64,000 nt of DNA from Burkholderia contaminans (GCF_029633825.1 NZ_CP090640.1:1550001-1614000), one strand, 5' to 3'; shown: positions 9,731 to 18,653, counted from the stretch's first letter. The notes: generated by a model not told the origin, from the sequence alone. A program made the numbers and translations.

Positions 9731-11407
9731 ATGCTCGACATGCCGCACTTCACCCAGTACGTCGACGATACTCAGAGCGTTGACCCGCTGGGCACTGCCG
9801 CCGTCATCGAGGCTCTGTACCGTTCCATCTACCCGGGCATCAACAATGCCGTCGAGTTCGTCCGCGTCTACTCGGCCATCTGCTGGATGGTGCGGCAGAT
9901 TGACCTAGCCGCGGCCAAGGCTCACGAGCCTGACATCGCAGCGCTTTCGAAGGCGGGTATCGAGAAGATTCAGCTGCTGCTGACCTGGTACAACAAGATG
10001 CAGGAAGTGCCCGGTCTCGCGGGGGCCGACCGTCGTTACCCGGAAGACAACCGACGCGAAACGCTGAGCTTCAAGAACATGCCTGGCAACATGGCTGCGC
10101 GGCGCCTCGAGGTGGACCCGGATTTCGTCGTTGGCGAGGGTGCGCACTTCCTCACCGCTCCGCAGTATCGGCCAAGCCTGGTGAACGGAATGCGCTTCCT
10201 GGCCGAGTCGTCAGCGCTGCCCGGCACCTATCGGCTGACGACGGCGGGCGAAGCGCTGGCCGATGGCTATGAGGCGGCGATTGCGGACCATCCGCGACGC
10301 GACTGGCTGGCAGACGTCAATAAGGTAACCGTTCGTCGGGATGACGTGCTCGCTATGGGCGAGATGCTTGACTTGCGTGAGCCCTCGCCGGAGGAGATGC
10401 AGGCGTTCGTTGCGCAGTATTACCCGGACGATGCGGAGGTCGCCATCGGCCCGCGCTGGACCAACCGCTGGAGTGGGCTGACGCTCGCACTGCGCGCGCT
10501 CGAGGCGGAACAGCCGCATGCGAAGGACCAGGGCACGCGTGGTGTCGCGGTCTCGAGCATTCGCTACACGATGGCGCGCGGCTATAGTCTGGCAGGTGAG
10601 CGGCTCGACCTGCGAGACATTGAGGAGGTGCAAGGCTGGTGGGCAAACCTGCAACTGCGTCAGTACCAGCGTCTGGCGCTCGACACCCTGTTTCGCAACG
10701 TGTCGAGCTGGATTCACGATGCGACGGTCGACGAAGGTCCGCGCGAAATTCAGGATTGCGCCGACGGCATCGGTGCCGCGCTTGAGCGGGCGCTGCCCGA
10801 AGAGCATCGTCAAAGCGTTAGCAGCCTAGTCACACAGCTTGAGCAACTGAAGGGCGCCTATGGGTCCTTCTATGAAGCGTCGCCGTTCGTCGCTTCACTG
10901 CGCCTCGAGGAAATGCTTGGGCAGCTTCAGCACGTATGCAATTTTGCACAGCGCAGCGAGGAAGAGCTGCTTGCGCTACGCAACAGCTATATCGCGCTCG
11001 TGTATTGCGCAGTTGAGGCACGCAACTTGCTGTCGAACCTGTATGTGCAGCAGCAGTTCGAAACGGACCGGCTCTCGCTGACAACCCTGCGCGACCTCCT
11101 TGAGCGCTACGAGAATTCACGTCCGGCTGAATTCATCGCGCACGTCGTGCAGTTTTACGTGGTGCTGCTGCATTTTTCTGTCGTTCAAGAGCGCACGTAC
11201 GATGGGCGCAACCGCTTCCTGTTCATGCAGGGCGACAACGGCCTTGAGCGAGTGGCAAGCCGTGGTGGCATTGGCGGCGTTGGGCTGATGGCCGACCGAC
11301 TCTTTCATGCACTGCTACTGCTGGCCCAGTGTGGGCTTGTGAAGCGTTACGACGACGGCACCTTTGCGCTCACCGCGGCGGGCCGCAGGCGACTGGCTGC
11401 AAGCTGA
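9731..11407 (+). CDS. Uncharacterised 558-aa partner of the PLD protein
   Basis: I do not recognise a named family. It starts 3 nt after the PLD gene, so it is almost certainly co-expressed. The sequence looks largely helical. Two stretches resemble winged-helix ends: residues about 150-180 (a YRLTTAGEALADGY pattern) and the C-terminal 40 residues (LLLAQCGLVKRYDDG followed by FALTAAGRRRL). A DNA-binding or adaptor role beside a nuclease is an inference. No transmembrane segment or signal peptide is visible. Codon use matches the PLD gene and is more GC-rich than the recombinase genes, so this pair may have arrived separately. Confidence 0.7.
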   Translation: MLDMPHFTQYVDDTQSVDPLGTAAVIEALYRSIYPGINNAVEFVRVYSAICWMVRQIDLAAAKAHEPDIAALSKAGIEKIQLLLTWYNKMQEVPGLAGADRRYPEDNRRETLSFKNMPGNMAARRLEVDPDFVVGEGAHFLTAPQYRPSLVNGMRFLAESSALPGTYRLTTAGEALADGYEAAIADHPRRDWLADVNKVTVRRDDVLAMGEMLDLREPSPEEMQAFVAQYYPDDAEVAIGPRWTNRWSGLTLALRALEAEQPHAKDQGTRGVAVSSIRYTMARGYSLAGERLDLRDIEEVQGWWANLQLRQYQRLALDTLFRNVSSWIHDATVDEGPREIQDCADGIGAALERALPEEHRQSVSSLVTQLEQLKGAYGSFYEASPFVASLRLEEMLGQLQHVCNFAQRSEEELLALRNSYIALVYCAVEARNLLSNLYVQQQFETDRLSLTTLRDLLERYENSRPAEFIAHVVQFYVVLLHFSVVQERTYDGRNRFLFMQGDNGLERVASRGGIGGVGLMADRLFHALLLLAQCGLVKRYDDGTFALTAAGRRRLAAS

Positions 11408-11910
11408 TAAAGGAAACGCGGCGGCCGCGGTGCCGTCGCGAAGTGCCGCTTGGAAGCTGCATACACTACCGAGATAATTGGTGGGCTCAATCTTCGACGT
11501 GAACGCTACCGGTGTACTTCAGTCGATGAGCTGGTCTAGCGCATCGTCGCCATCTGCGAGCCAAATGAAATTGTGGCCGCACTATAGTTTCCATAAGTCC
11601 GACTGCTCCACCGCATACTTGCCCTCTGCCCGAAATCACTGAATGTTCTCGCCGGCAGCATAGACGAGTCGAACTGCCTCGCCATGTCCCACCTGAACCG
11701 TAGCGAGAAGACACGGTCGCGTTCGCTGGTGCACAATCGGTCTCTTGCCATCCAGTTAAGGGCTTTTCTATACTCGTAATGCACTGAGCATAGATTGCGA
11801 TGCGCGTGCCGAAATCGTGGCAACTGGATTTCAAATTCCTATACTCTTTTCTGAAGAACAAAGCGCAGACATCGCAGGAAGAGACCTCATCAACCACTCA
11901 ACGGGGCATC
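11408..11910. promoter_or_regulatory. Gene-free stretch upstream of the QueC operon
   Basis: About 500 bp between the PLD unit and the four-gene operon with no convincing gene; frames on the minus strand have no domain and shadow-like composition. A TATACT box near 11769, about 140 bp before the first ATG, is a possible -10 element. The operon must be transcribed from here because the PLD pair ends 500 bp upstream. Confidence 0.4.
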
Positions 11911-12297
11911 ATGGGAAGCTCAGGCTCGGGCAATTTTTCGGACTATCCCGGCACGCAGGCCAAGGAAGTCGCAGGAGACGGAACTGGCATGGCCGGCGGC
12001 GCGAGCGGCGTCGACAAATGCAAACAGGCGTTCGCGACTCTGCTGGAGGATGTCGGCCAGTGCGACTTCTATTCACAATTCAAGAAAGTGCCGGCGCCCG
12101 GCACCCAGCTGGGCATCTTCTTTGATAAAAAGCGCATCTTCGCAGTCGACGTGAACGGTGTGAAGGTGGGCGCGCTTCCCACATCATTCAACTATCTTGC
12201 GACCTGCTTGGCGGGCGGCGTGTCTTATGTCGGCGTCGCGAAGAGTTCGGCGGACAAGCCTGTTCCCACCGTCGAAGCTGACTTCGTTCCGCAATAA
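11911..12297 (+). CDS. Small Gly/Ser-led protein, likely substrate of the QueC-like enzyme
   Basis: A 128-aa protein. The preferred ATG (MGSSGSGNFSDYPG) gives a second residue Gly, so Met removal would expose an N-terminal glycine, followed by a flexible Gly/Ser tail of about 35 residues. A compact domain follows with strand-like blocks (GTQLGIFFDKKRIFAVDVNGVKVGALP and a YLATCLAGG helix). It heads an operon with a QueC-like gene. QatB of the Qat defence system likewise starts with a Gly/Ser-rich MGT-type tail and is encoded beside a QueC-like QatC. I infer that this protein is the modified partner. The ORF extends upstream to 11800, but that part lacks protein-like features. The stop is 2 nt before the next ATG. 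Confidence 0.7.
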   Translation: MGSSGSGNFSDYPGTQAKEVAGDGTGMAGGASGVDKCKQAFATLLEDVGQCDFYSQFKKVPAPGTQLGIFFDKKRIFAVDVNGVKVGALPTSFNYLATCLAGGVSYVGVAKSSADKPVPTVEADFVPQ

Positions 12298-12299
12298 TC

Positions 12300-13631
12300 A
12301 TGGCCCCCACAGACGCAGTTCTGATTGTTGGGGAGCTGTTTGTCGACTACACGCTCGCGCGCCATGGTGCGATATGCAAGCTTCGTTTGGGTGGCGTCGC
12401 GCACGCTGCGCGAGGACTTTGGGCGGCAGGCCTCGATTACTCCGTGGCGGCAGTCTGTCCGCAGTTTCTAGTAGACGAAGCGAAGCGCTATCTGAAGGAG
12501 TGCGGCTGTAAGGAGTTCATCTGGCTTGGTGATGTCGTCGGCGCACCGAACGTCATTTTGATTGGAGACGCGACGGAGGTCTCGCATCAAGGCTACGAAG
12601 ATTTGATGCGCGACACCAAGGTGGTGAAATTCCGTGACCCGCTTCCGCGGCTCGATGCTTACCAGAAGGTCGTTATCTTCCCCGGTCGGTTCGATATCAA
12701 CGAACTCACTAGCGTTTTCTCTCCGGACGCGCGCTTCTCGTTCGACATCGCGTATGACCTGGACGACTTGTCAGCGCTCGAGACATACAGCGGGCGCACG
12801 CAGGCGCTCATCATCTCGACATCGTCTTCGTTGTTCGAGCGGCTCGGCAAGGACGAGATTGGCGGATTGATAGCCGCGGTCAAGAAGCTGTCACCGGACG
12901 TGTTCTTGTTGAAGGAAAATCGTGGCGGCAGCCGGCTCTTCGATTTACTCGACGGCGGCGTCGAAGAAATACCCGCGACCCTTGGCAAAACGATTAACTC
13001 TGTCGGAGTTGGCGACGTCTACACCGCTGTGATGGTCGGCCTCTCTCACAAGGGATGGACTGAAGCCGCGTGGCGCGGCTGTCAGGCTGCGACGGAGTAC
13101 ACGCAGTCCACGTTCCCCGACGACATCAAGCGCGACGTGCAACGAGGTTTCCTGCTGTCTCTCGATGCGCTGCAGTCGCTCGGCGGGACCGTGCTTCCTT
13201 GGCACGACCGGCCGCGCTATCCAATCTACCTCGCCGGCCCGGATTTCTCCTACGTTGAGAAGCAGGAACTCGAGCGAGCCGCGGATAGCCTCAAGTATCA
13301 CAACTTCAAAGTGCGTCGCCCCATTCAGGAGAACGGCGAGCTGAAGCGGCCTGCGAGCGAAGCCGACCTGCGTCGCACGTATTACATGGACTGTCAGCTG
13401 CTCAAGGAGTGCGACGCCGTCTTCGCGGTTCCGTTCGACCGTGACCCTGGCACGCTCGTCGAAATCGGCATGGCAATCGCGATGGGGAAGCCCGTCATCA
13501 CCTATGACCCACGGCGGGAAAATGAGAACACGATGGTCGTCGTCGGAAGTTCGGTATACTCCGCCGACCTTGACGTGTGCCTCAACGGCACTTTCGAAGC
13601 TCTTGCCAAATTGAGGGCCGAATCGCGATGA
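12300..13631 (+). CDS. PfkB-type kinase fused to nucleoside 2-deoxyribosyltransferase
   Basis: A 443-aa two-domain protein. Residues about 1-290 form a PfkB/ribokinase-like sugar or nucleoside kinase, with an N-terminal Gly-Gly substrate motif (RLGGVAHAARGL, 29-40) and the anion-hole motif SVGVGDVYTAV, with likely catalytic Asp239. Residues about 306-443 form a nucleoside 2-deoxyribosyltransferase: YLAGPDF at 310-316, then FDRDPGTLVEIGMAIAMGKP (379-398), where Glu388 is the expected nucleophile. Such a fusion could phosphorylate a nucleoside and exchange or release its base, giving or clearing a modified nucleobase. The stop overlaps the QueC-like start (ATGA). Substrates are unknown; the domain calls are firm. 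Confidence 0.82.
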   Translation: MAPTDAVLIVGELFVDYTLARHGAICKLRLGGVAHAARGLWAAGLDYSVAAVCPQFLVDEAKRYLKECGCKEFIWLGDVVGAPNVILIGDATEVSHQGYEDLMRDTKVVKFRDPLPRLDAYQKVVIFPGRFDINELTSVFSPDARFSFDIAYDLDDLSALETYSGRTQALIISTSSSLFERLGKDEIGGLIAAVKKLSPDVFLLKENRGGSRLFDLLDGGVEEIPATLGKTINSVGVGDVYTAVMVGLSHKGWTEAAWRGCQAATEYTQSTFPDDIKRDVQRGFLLSLDALQSLGGTVLPWHDRPRYPIYLAGPDFSYVEKQELERAADSLKYHNFKVRRPIQENGELKRPASEADLRRTYYMDCQLLKECDAVFAVPFDRDPGTLVEIGMAIAMGKPVITYDPRRENENTMVVVGSSVYSADLDVCLNGTFEALAKLRAESR

Positions 13632-14248
13632 AAAGAGCGCTTCTTCTGGCCTCTGGTGGGCTGGATTCAACGACCGCTGGTTACCAGCTCGCGACTACGG
13701 GCGTCGAGGTCGTCCCCATTTTTTTCGACTACGGGCAACATTGCGTAGAGATTGAGTGGAGTCGAGTCAATGAAGTCTTGCCAGCCGATATGCAGCGGCC
13801 TGAGCGGTTCGACATCTCGGATATCTTCAGAGGTTCGCAGTCGCGGCTGATTCGCGAAGCTGACCTCTGGAGTGAAGAGGTCCAGGACGACGACTTGTAC
13901 ATCCCGTACCGAACGATGCTGTTCTTTGCTGCTGCGGCAGCGCGCGCACAAACGGTTGGTATCCTGGATGTTTATACCGGCTTCATCAACAGCAACCACG
14001 CCAAAGAAATTGACTGTACCGCCGCGTTTATGAACAGCCTCGATGGACTCACATCGAGCATTGGTCCCGTTCGTTTTCACTCTCCGTTCCGCTATTCGTC
14101 CAAGGCCGATGTGGCTAGAACGGCTGCGGAGCTTGGTGTGCCTATCGGACGCACCTACTCGTGCCAAGCGTCTTCAAATTTTCCATGCGGTGCCTGTCCG
14201 AACTGCGTAGAACGACTAAACGCATTGAAAGAGGCAAAGTTGGTATGA
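13628..14248 (+). CDS. QueC-like PP-loop ATPase
   Basis: A 206-aa protein with the PP-loop SGGLDS (residues 9-14) that adenylates a carboxylate, and the C-terminal zinc site C-x8-C-x2-C-x2-C (SCQASSNFPCGACPNC), both hallmarks of QueC, which turns 7-carboxy-7-deazaguanine into preQ0 in queuosine synthesis. No queD, queE or folE lies nearby, and the flanking genes are not tRNA-related, so this is probably a specialised defence homologue such as QatC or the QueC-like protein of type IV CBASS. The start is fixed by the ATGA overlap with the upstream gene; the end overlaps the next gene the same way. Whether it acts on a nucleobase or on a protein N terminus cannot be told from sequence. Confidence 0.85.
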   Translation: MKRALLLASGGLDSTTAGYQLATTGVEVVPIFFDYGQHCVEIEWSRVNEVLPADMQRPERFDISDIFRGSQSRLIREADLWSEEVQDDDLYIPYRTMLFFAAAAARAQTVGILDVYTGFINSNHAKEIDCTAAFMNSLDGLTSSIGPVRFHSPFRYSSKADVARTAAELGVPIGRTYSCQASSNFPCGACPNCVERLNALKEAKLV

Positions 14249-14910
14249 GCAGGATTGGCGACAAAGCGTCAGCCTTCGAAGTGTTGCTCGCAGCACGTCG
14301 CATTGCTGACCACGCGAAGGATGAGGGCGCGCTATTTGACGAAAAGCATTCGCGTACTACGTGCGAGCATATGGGCGCGGTTCTTGCGGATTCGGTGCTT
14401 CAAGCTGGGCTGAACTACACAACGGTTGTGCGTCCTCGGGTGCTGGCTATCTTGCGGGTGCACCCCACTCGCCATACGATTTCCTCGTTGGTTTCGTTGG
14501 TACGAGATGGCAACGCCGGCGCATTCTTGAACTGGCGCCACCACGAGAAAGTGAGTCGTTTCGAAGCGTTGGTCGCTTTCATGGACGACTGGGGAATCGA
14601 TGACGTGAAGGACTTGCGCGCCGGATTGGCGTCCGAGCAGTTCCGTGATGCGATTCAAACGGTCAACGGCATCGGACCGAAGACCGTAGACTACATGGCG
14701 TGTCTCATTGGCCTCGACTCTATTGCAGTTGACCGCCACGTACGGACATTCGCAAAGTTGGTCGGGGTCGAGAACGACGACTATCACTTCCTGCATAAGT
14801 CCTTCTGCTGTGCAGCAGACCTTCTTTCACTACCGAGACGTGAATTCGACGCTTGGCTATGGCGCAGAGCCGCAGGGTCGTCTCCGGTACAGCTGACTCT
14901 CGGAGTCTAG
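14245..14910 (+). CDS. HhH-GPD family DNA glycosylase-like protein
   Basis: A 221-aa protein with a helix-hairpin-helix (VNGIGPKTVDYMACLIGL) followed by AVDRHVRTFAK. By analogy with endonuclease III/OGG enzymes, the Lys in GPKT matches the bifunctional lyase lysine and the Asp in VDRHV matches the catalytic aspartate. The C-terminal iron-sulphur cysteines of endonuclease III are absent. It is last in the four-gene operon, overlapping the QueC-like gene by ATGA. OGG-like glycosylase genes also accompany QueC-like genes in type IV CBASS, which supports a shared nucleobase chemistry; here there is no CD-NTase gene. Confidence 0.78.
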   Translation: MSRIGDKASAFEVLLAARRIADHAKDEGALFDEKHSRTTCEHMGAVLADSVLQAGLNYTTVVRPRVLAILRVHPTRHTISSLVSLVRDGNAGAFLNWRHHEKVSRFEALVAFMDDWGIDDVKDLRAGLASEQFRDAIQTVNGIGPKTVDYMACLIGLDSIAVDRHVRTFAKLVGVENDDYHFLHKSFCCAADLLSLPRREFDAWLWRRAAGSSPVQLTLGV

Positions 14911-15408
14911 GCGCCGGTCGTGGCGCGCACCTTTGTGCGAGTCCCATATCCCAAAGACCGTGATTCCATTTTCGTCGGTTCGGCTTTGACGTTCAGGACA
15001 CCGTTTGCAAAGTTGACTCGGTCGGACCGTCTAATGCCACTTGGTCGTCCACTGCGCCAGCCTTGCAAAAGAGTTGCCAGTTCCCGGAGTGGACGTGAGG
15101 TACCACTTGCGTGCTTCAGTGCGGTCGCAACTTTGCGCCAGGCTGCAAGGGCGGCCGAGGGCGTCGAGCGCGCGGTGACCTGATTCGCGGAATCATTAGT
15201 CAGCTGATGCATCGTGACGGGGACTTCATCAAGAGGGTACCTTGCGACGACATCTGTTGGACGGGGCATCGCGTGACTCGACTCTATTTCGACAGACGTC
15301 GCCGAAGCACTCTACGTCCACTCGGGTACGGTTTTTGGACCAGTTGGTGTGCGGGAAAGGAGGCCTATAGTAGACTTGAGGATTGCGTGTCGGGGTCGTC
15401 AGAAAAAA
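14911..15408 (+). promoter_or_regulatory. Gene-free stretch with a candidate promoter for the MPE-STAND gene
   Basis: About 500 bp without a convincing gene between the QueC operon and the MPE-STAND gene. A possible sigma-70 promoter lies at its end: TTGGTG at 15344-15349 and TATAGT at 15366-15371, spaced 16 bp, about 37 bp before the ATG at 15409. The separate promoter argues that the MPE-STAND gene is an independent unit. Confidence 0.35.
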
Positions 15409-18400
15409 ATGAAAATCGCTATCCTCCATCTCAGCGACATCCATATCAAAGAGACAAAAACACATGTCCTTGATAGGTGGGAAAAAATTTGCGCAACTGC
15501 CAACAATCTTTTGCCCGACGTTCGTGCGGTATTCGTTGTGGTGACTGGAGATATCGCGTACGGTGGTGCTGAGGCGGAATACACATTGGCCGAAAGGTTC
15601 TTTAGTAACCTACTCGATTGTATTCGCGCCCGGGTAGCGAGTGACGCGATTGTCTACATGGTCACTGTTCCCGGAAATCACGACGGCACATTCAAACAAC
15701 AAAATGCCGCGCGAAAAGCAATTATCGATAGTGTTATTAATGACGGGGTTATCGACAACAGTGTAATTGACGCCTGCGTAGCTCCGCAGGTCCATTATTT
15801 TTCGTTTTCGGAGCGCTTTTCGTCCGATTACGTGACCTTTAGGGACCGGCTGTGGGTGGAGCACGAGGTGAAGGTCGATAACCACGTTATCGCATTCAGC
15901 GCTATCAACGCCAGTTGGTTGTCGCAGGTCCCTGAGACGCCCGGCAAGCTCGTTTTCCCGGTAAAGCGGTACCTGAATCTCGCGAAGGGGAACGCGTCGG
16001 TGCGCATTGCACTGATGCATCATCCGCTGAACTGGTACGCACAGGGCACCTATCATCCGCTGAGGGAGCTTTGCCGCAGTCAGTATCAGGTCGTGATGTC
16101 CGGGCACGAGCATTCGGCAAGCGCGTCAACGGTAAGCGACCTGCAATTCGGTGACAGTTTGAACCTTGAAGCAGGCGCTCTCGACCCGCATGAGGCGGAC
16201 GGTGTGAGTTCGTTCTCTGTTGTGAAGCTTGACCTAGACAAACAACTGTTTGCAAAAGTAGATTTCTCGTGGGATGGGCAGCGATACATGCCGACGGACG
16301 GAGATGCAGTCTGGGACTCCTTCGTTCCGCTACCCCCTCGGCGAAATGACGGATTCGCATTAACTGACGAAACGAAAGCGCGTCTCGAAGACGTCGGCGC
16401 CACGTTCACTCATCCGAGCAAGGAACGTATTGTCCTATCCGACATTTTCGTGTATCCAGACTTGCATGAGCTTTCTGGGCTTGAACTGGACGGGCCGAAG
16501 ACCATTAGTGCCGAAATCCTCGCAAAGCAAATCAATAAAATAGGTAAGGCTCTGGTCCGTGGAGATGACCAATTTGGTAAAACGGCGCTCTTACACACAC
16601 TTTATAAAGCATATTTTAATGCAGGCTACGTGCCGGTGCTGGTGACCGGTCGCGACCTCTTAAGTGAGTCGGATGAACGGCTGGAGCGCATGCTGCATAA
16701 TGCCATCGAGTCGCAGTACGGGCCTGATACGGCCACTCGATATGGTCAACTAGAGAAAACCTCAAAGGTGCTCCTCGTCGACGACTTGGACAGAACCAGT
16801 CATCGACCAGAGACACTTGCAAAGGCACTGGAGTACGTTGACCGTCATTTCCAGCAAGCAGTCGTTTCTGTGAGCGAACGGTTTGACATAGCGGAGCTTT
16901 CATCAGCTCGCACCGCCGAGGTGGGTGCCCGGTTTTCGCAATATAGGCTTCTCGGTTTTGGGTACAAGCTACGGTCGTCGCTTATCCGACGGTGGTTGAC
17001 GCTAGGTGATGCATACCCGCATGCCGACCTCCAGGCGCGTGTTCACGATGCCGAAACCATAATCGATGCAGTTATTGGGAAAGGACTTGTTCCAACGACG
17101 GCATTCAATGTATTGGTTCTGTTGCAGTCCCTCGAGGTCAGCGCAAAAGGTTCACTAGCCAATTCCGGGATGGCTGAATATTATGAGTTCCTTATTCGAC
17201 GAAGCTTGTTCCAAGCGAAGCTTCGGGGCGAGGAACTCGATGAAGTTTTTAGCTACCTCGCACATCTCGCATGGCTCTTTCACTCTAACAGCGTAAAGAG
17301 TCTCGACGAAACTGACCTTGAGCGATTTAATTCTGAATTTTCGACCAACATTCATCGCACCGACCTCGCGACTAGACTGGAGCTGCTGACTAGATGCAAA
17401 GTGTTAGCGAAAACCGGGAGTAGCTACTCATTTCGGTACGAGTATATTCGCTACTTCTTTGCTGCAAAATATATTGCGGATAATATCGAGGACAGACCTG
17501 AGCTTCGCGATATGGTGCTCCATGCGTGCCAGCATCTCTATCTCCGGGACAACGCCAACATCGTTCTGTTTTTGACGCATCATAGTGCCAGTAAATGGAT
17601 AATTCGGGAAGTTGCAGGAGTTCTTGCGAAGCTAGTCGCTGATGTTTCACCTTTTGACCTGCAACGCGACACCGCTGTCTTAAACAAGTGGGTCACGCAA
17701 CGCGCAAAGATAATCGTCGATGCCAGCAATGTTGAAGCCAATCGCTCGTCCGAGCGGGAGCGAGCCGATGAGGCTTCGAGGTTGCCGGAGCATGAACCGG
17801 AAGAGGAGGTTGCGTCCCTCGAGGAGTTGGACCAGGTCGCTCAGCTGAATTTGCTCTTCAAAACAAGCGAAATACTCGGACAGATACTCAAGAATCGATA
17901 CGGTTCTCTCGACAAGTCCTTCAAACGTGAACTTGTCCGTGAATTATTTGAAGGCCCCCTGCGCGGCATCAATAGGTTCCTGATACTTGTCAACGAGGCC
18001 CCCGAAGCATTGATGGAGGAGGTCAGTGCTAAATTGATTGACCGGCTGCCCAAGCTCTCGAAAGAGGACGCGGATAGACACGCACAGAGGTTGATTTTTT
18101 ACTCTCTGGGAATGTTTGCAGAGGGCCTCCTTGCCCGGCAGGGTGAACTGGTGGGGTCACCAAAACTGAAGGAAACGGTCGAGCAGGTTGCGCGAGAGGG
18201 GCATGACACATTCAATCTGGTCAGCATCGCTGCGCAGCTGAGCTATCCAGGACATGTCCCAATGGCTGCCATTGAGCAACTAGCGAAGAAGGTGAAGGCG
18301 AATGTTTTTGGCCACCGATTGCTCCAAGGGATTGTCGCGCGGCACATGTACATGTTCTCGCTTCCAATAGACGAACGACAGCAGCTAGCGCAAGCCGTTG

Positions 18401-18603
18401 GCATCGATTTGCGAATCCAGTTGGCCAACGAGGTGCGTGCTGACGCCAAGAAGCTTCCAGGCCATAGCAGGCAGCCGTCAAATACGAGGAATCTCTTGGG
18501 ACGGCTCCATAAGTCTTTCCTACTGCGGAACGAGAAGGCTATCGACGCCGTTCTGGAAAAAACGAAGGACGCCAAGAACGAGGGCAATGGCGAGTCGTCT
18601 TGA
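15409..18603 (+). CDS. Metallophosphoesterase-STAND NTPase fusion, putative defence effector
   Basis: A 1064-aa protein from the ATG starting MKIAILHLSDIH. Residues 1-about 280 form a calcineurin-like metallophosphoesterase with the metal motifs in order: LSDIH, TGDIA, PGNHD, MHHPLN and SGHEHS. Around residue 385 a Walker A (GDDQFGKT) begins an NTPase module with a Walker B at about 455 (VLLVDDLDR), followed by a winged-helix-like region and a long helical C-terminal part, as in STAND sensors. STAND proteins use the C-terminal part to sense and the N-terminal domain as effector, so the phosphoesterase could degrade nucleic acid or nucleotides on activation. Avs-type proteins are built on this principle, but I do not recognise this exact fusion as a named type. 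Confidence 0.75.
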   Translation: MKIAILHLSDIHIKETKTHVLDRWEKICATANNLLPDVRAVFVVVTGDIAYGGAEAEYTLAERFFSNLLDCIRARVASDAIVYMVTVPGNHDGTFKQQNAARKAIIDSVINDGVIDNSVIDACVAPQVHYFSFSERFSSDYVTFRDRLWVEHEVKVDNHVIAFSAINASWLSQVPETPGKLVFPVKRYLNLAKGNASVRIALMHHPLNWYAQGTYHPLRELCRSQYQVVMSGHEHSASASTVSDLQFGDSLNLEAGALDPHEADGVSSFSVVKLDLDKQLFAKVDFSWDGQRYMPTDGDAVWDSFVPLPPRRNDGFALTDETKARLEDVGATFTHPSKERIVLSDIFVYPDLHELSGLELDGPKTISAEILAKQINKIGKALVRGDDQFGKTALLHTLYKAYFNAGYVPVLVTGRDLLSESDERLERMLHNAIESQYGPDTATRYGQLEKTSKVLLVDDLDRTSHRPETLAKALEYVDRHFQQAVVSVSERFDIAELSSARTAEVGARFSQYRLLGFGYKLRSSLIRRWLTLGDAYPHADLQARVHDAETIIDAVIGKGLVPTTAFNVLVLLQSLEVSAKGSLANSGMAEYYEFLIRRSLFQAKLRGEELDEVFSYLAHLAWLFHSNSVKSLDETDLERFNSEFSTNIHRTDLATRLELLTRCKVLAKTGSSYSFRYEYIRYFFAAKYIADNIEDRPELRDMVLHACQHLYLRDNANIVLFLTHHSASKWIIREVAGVLAKLVADVSPFDLQRDTAVLNKWVTQRAKIIVDASNVEANRSSERERADEASRLPEHEPEEEVASLEELDQVAQLNLLFKTSEILGQILKNRYGSLDKSFKRELVRELFEGPLRGINRFLILVNEAPEALMEEVSAKLIDRLPKLSKEDADRHAQRLIFYSLGMFAEGLLARQGELVGSPKLKETVEQVAREGHDTFNLVSIAAQLSYPGHVPMAAIEQLAKKVKANVFGHRLLQGIVARHMYMFSLPIDERQQLAQAVGIDLRIQLANEVRADAKKLPGHSRQPSNTRNLLGRLHKSFLLRNEKAIDAVLEKTKDAKNEGNGESS

Positions 18604-18614
18604 TACAGTGACGG

Positions 18615-18644
18615 ACTCCGCAGCCCGGTTGGCGGCTGCGGAGT
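18615..18644 (+). terminator. Strong hairpin after the MPE-STAND gene
   Basis: ACTCCGCAGCC (18615-18625) pairs perfectly with GGCTGCGGAGT (18634-18644), with an 8-nt loop, 11 nt after the MPE-STAND stop. There is no T run, so it may act as a pause or 3'-end stabiliser rather than a classical intrinsic terminator. Confidence 0.55.
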
Positions 18645-18653
18645 GCCTATGAG

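Noticed and set aside
11911..14910. CBASS type IV or Qat system
   Set aside because: No CD-NTase, TGT-like gene, QatA ATPase or TatD nuclease is present, so the operon cannot be called either one, although the QueC-like and glycosylase genes are shared features.
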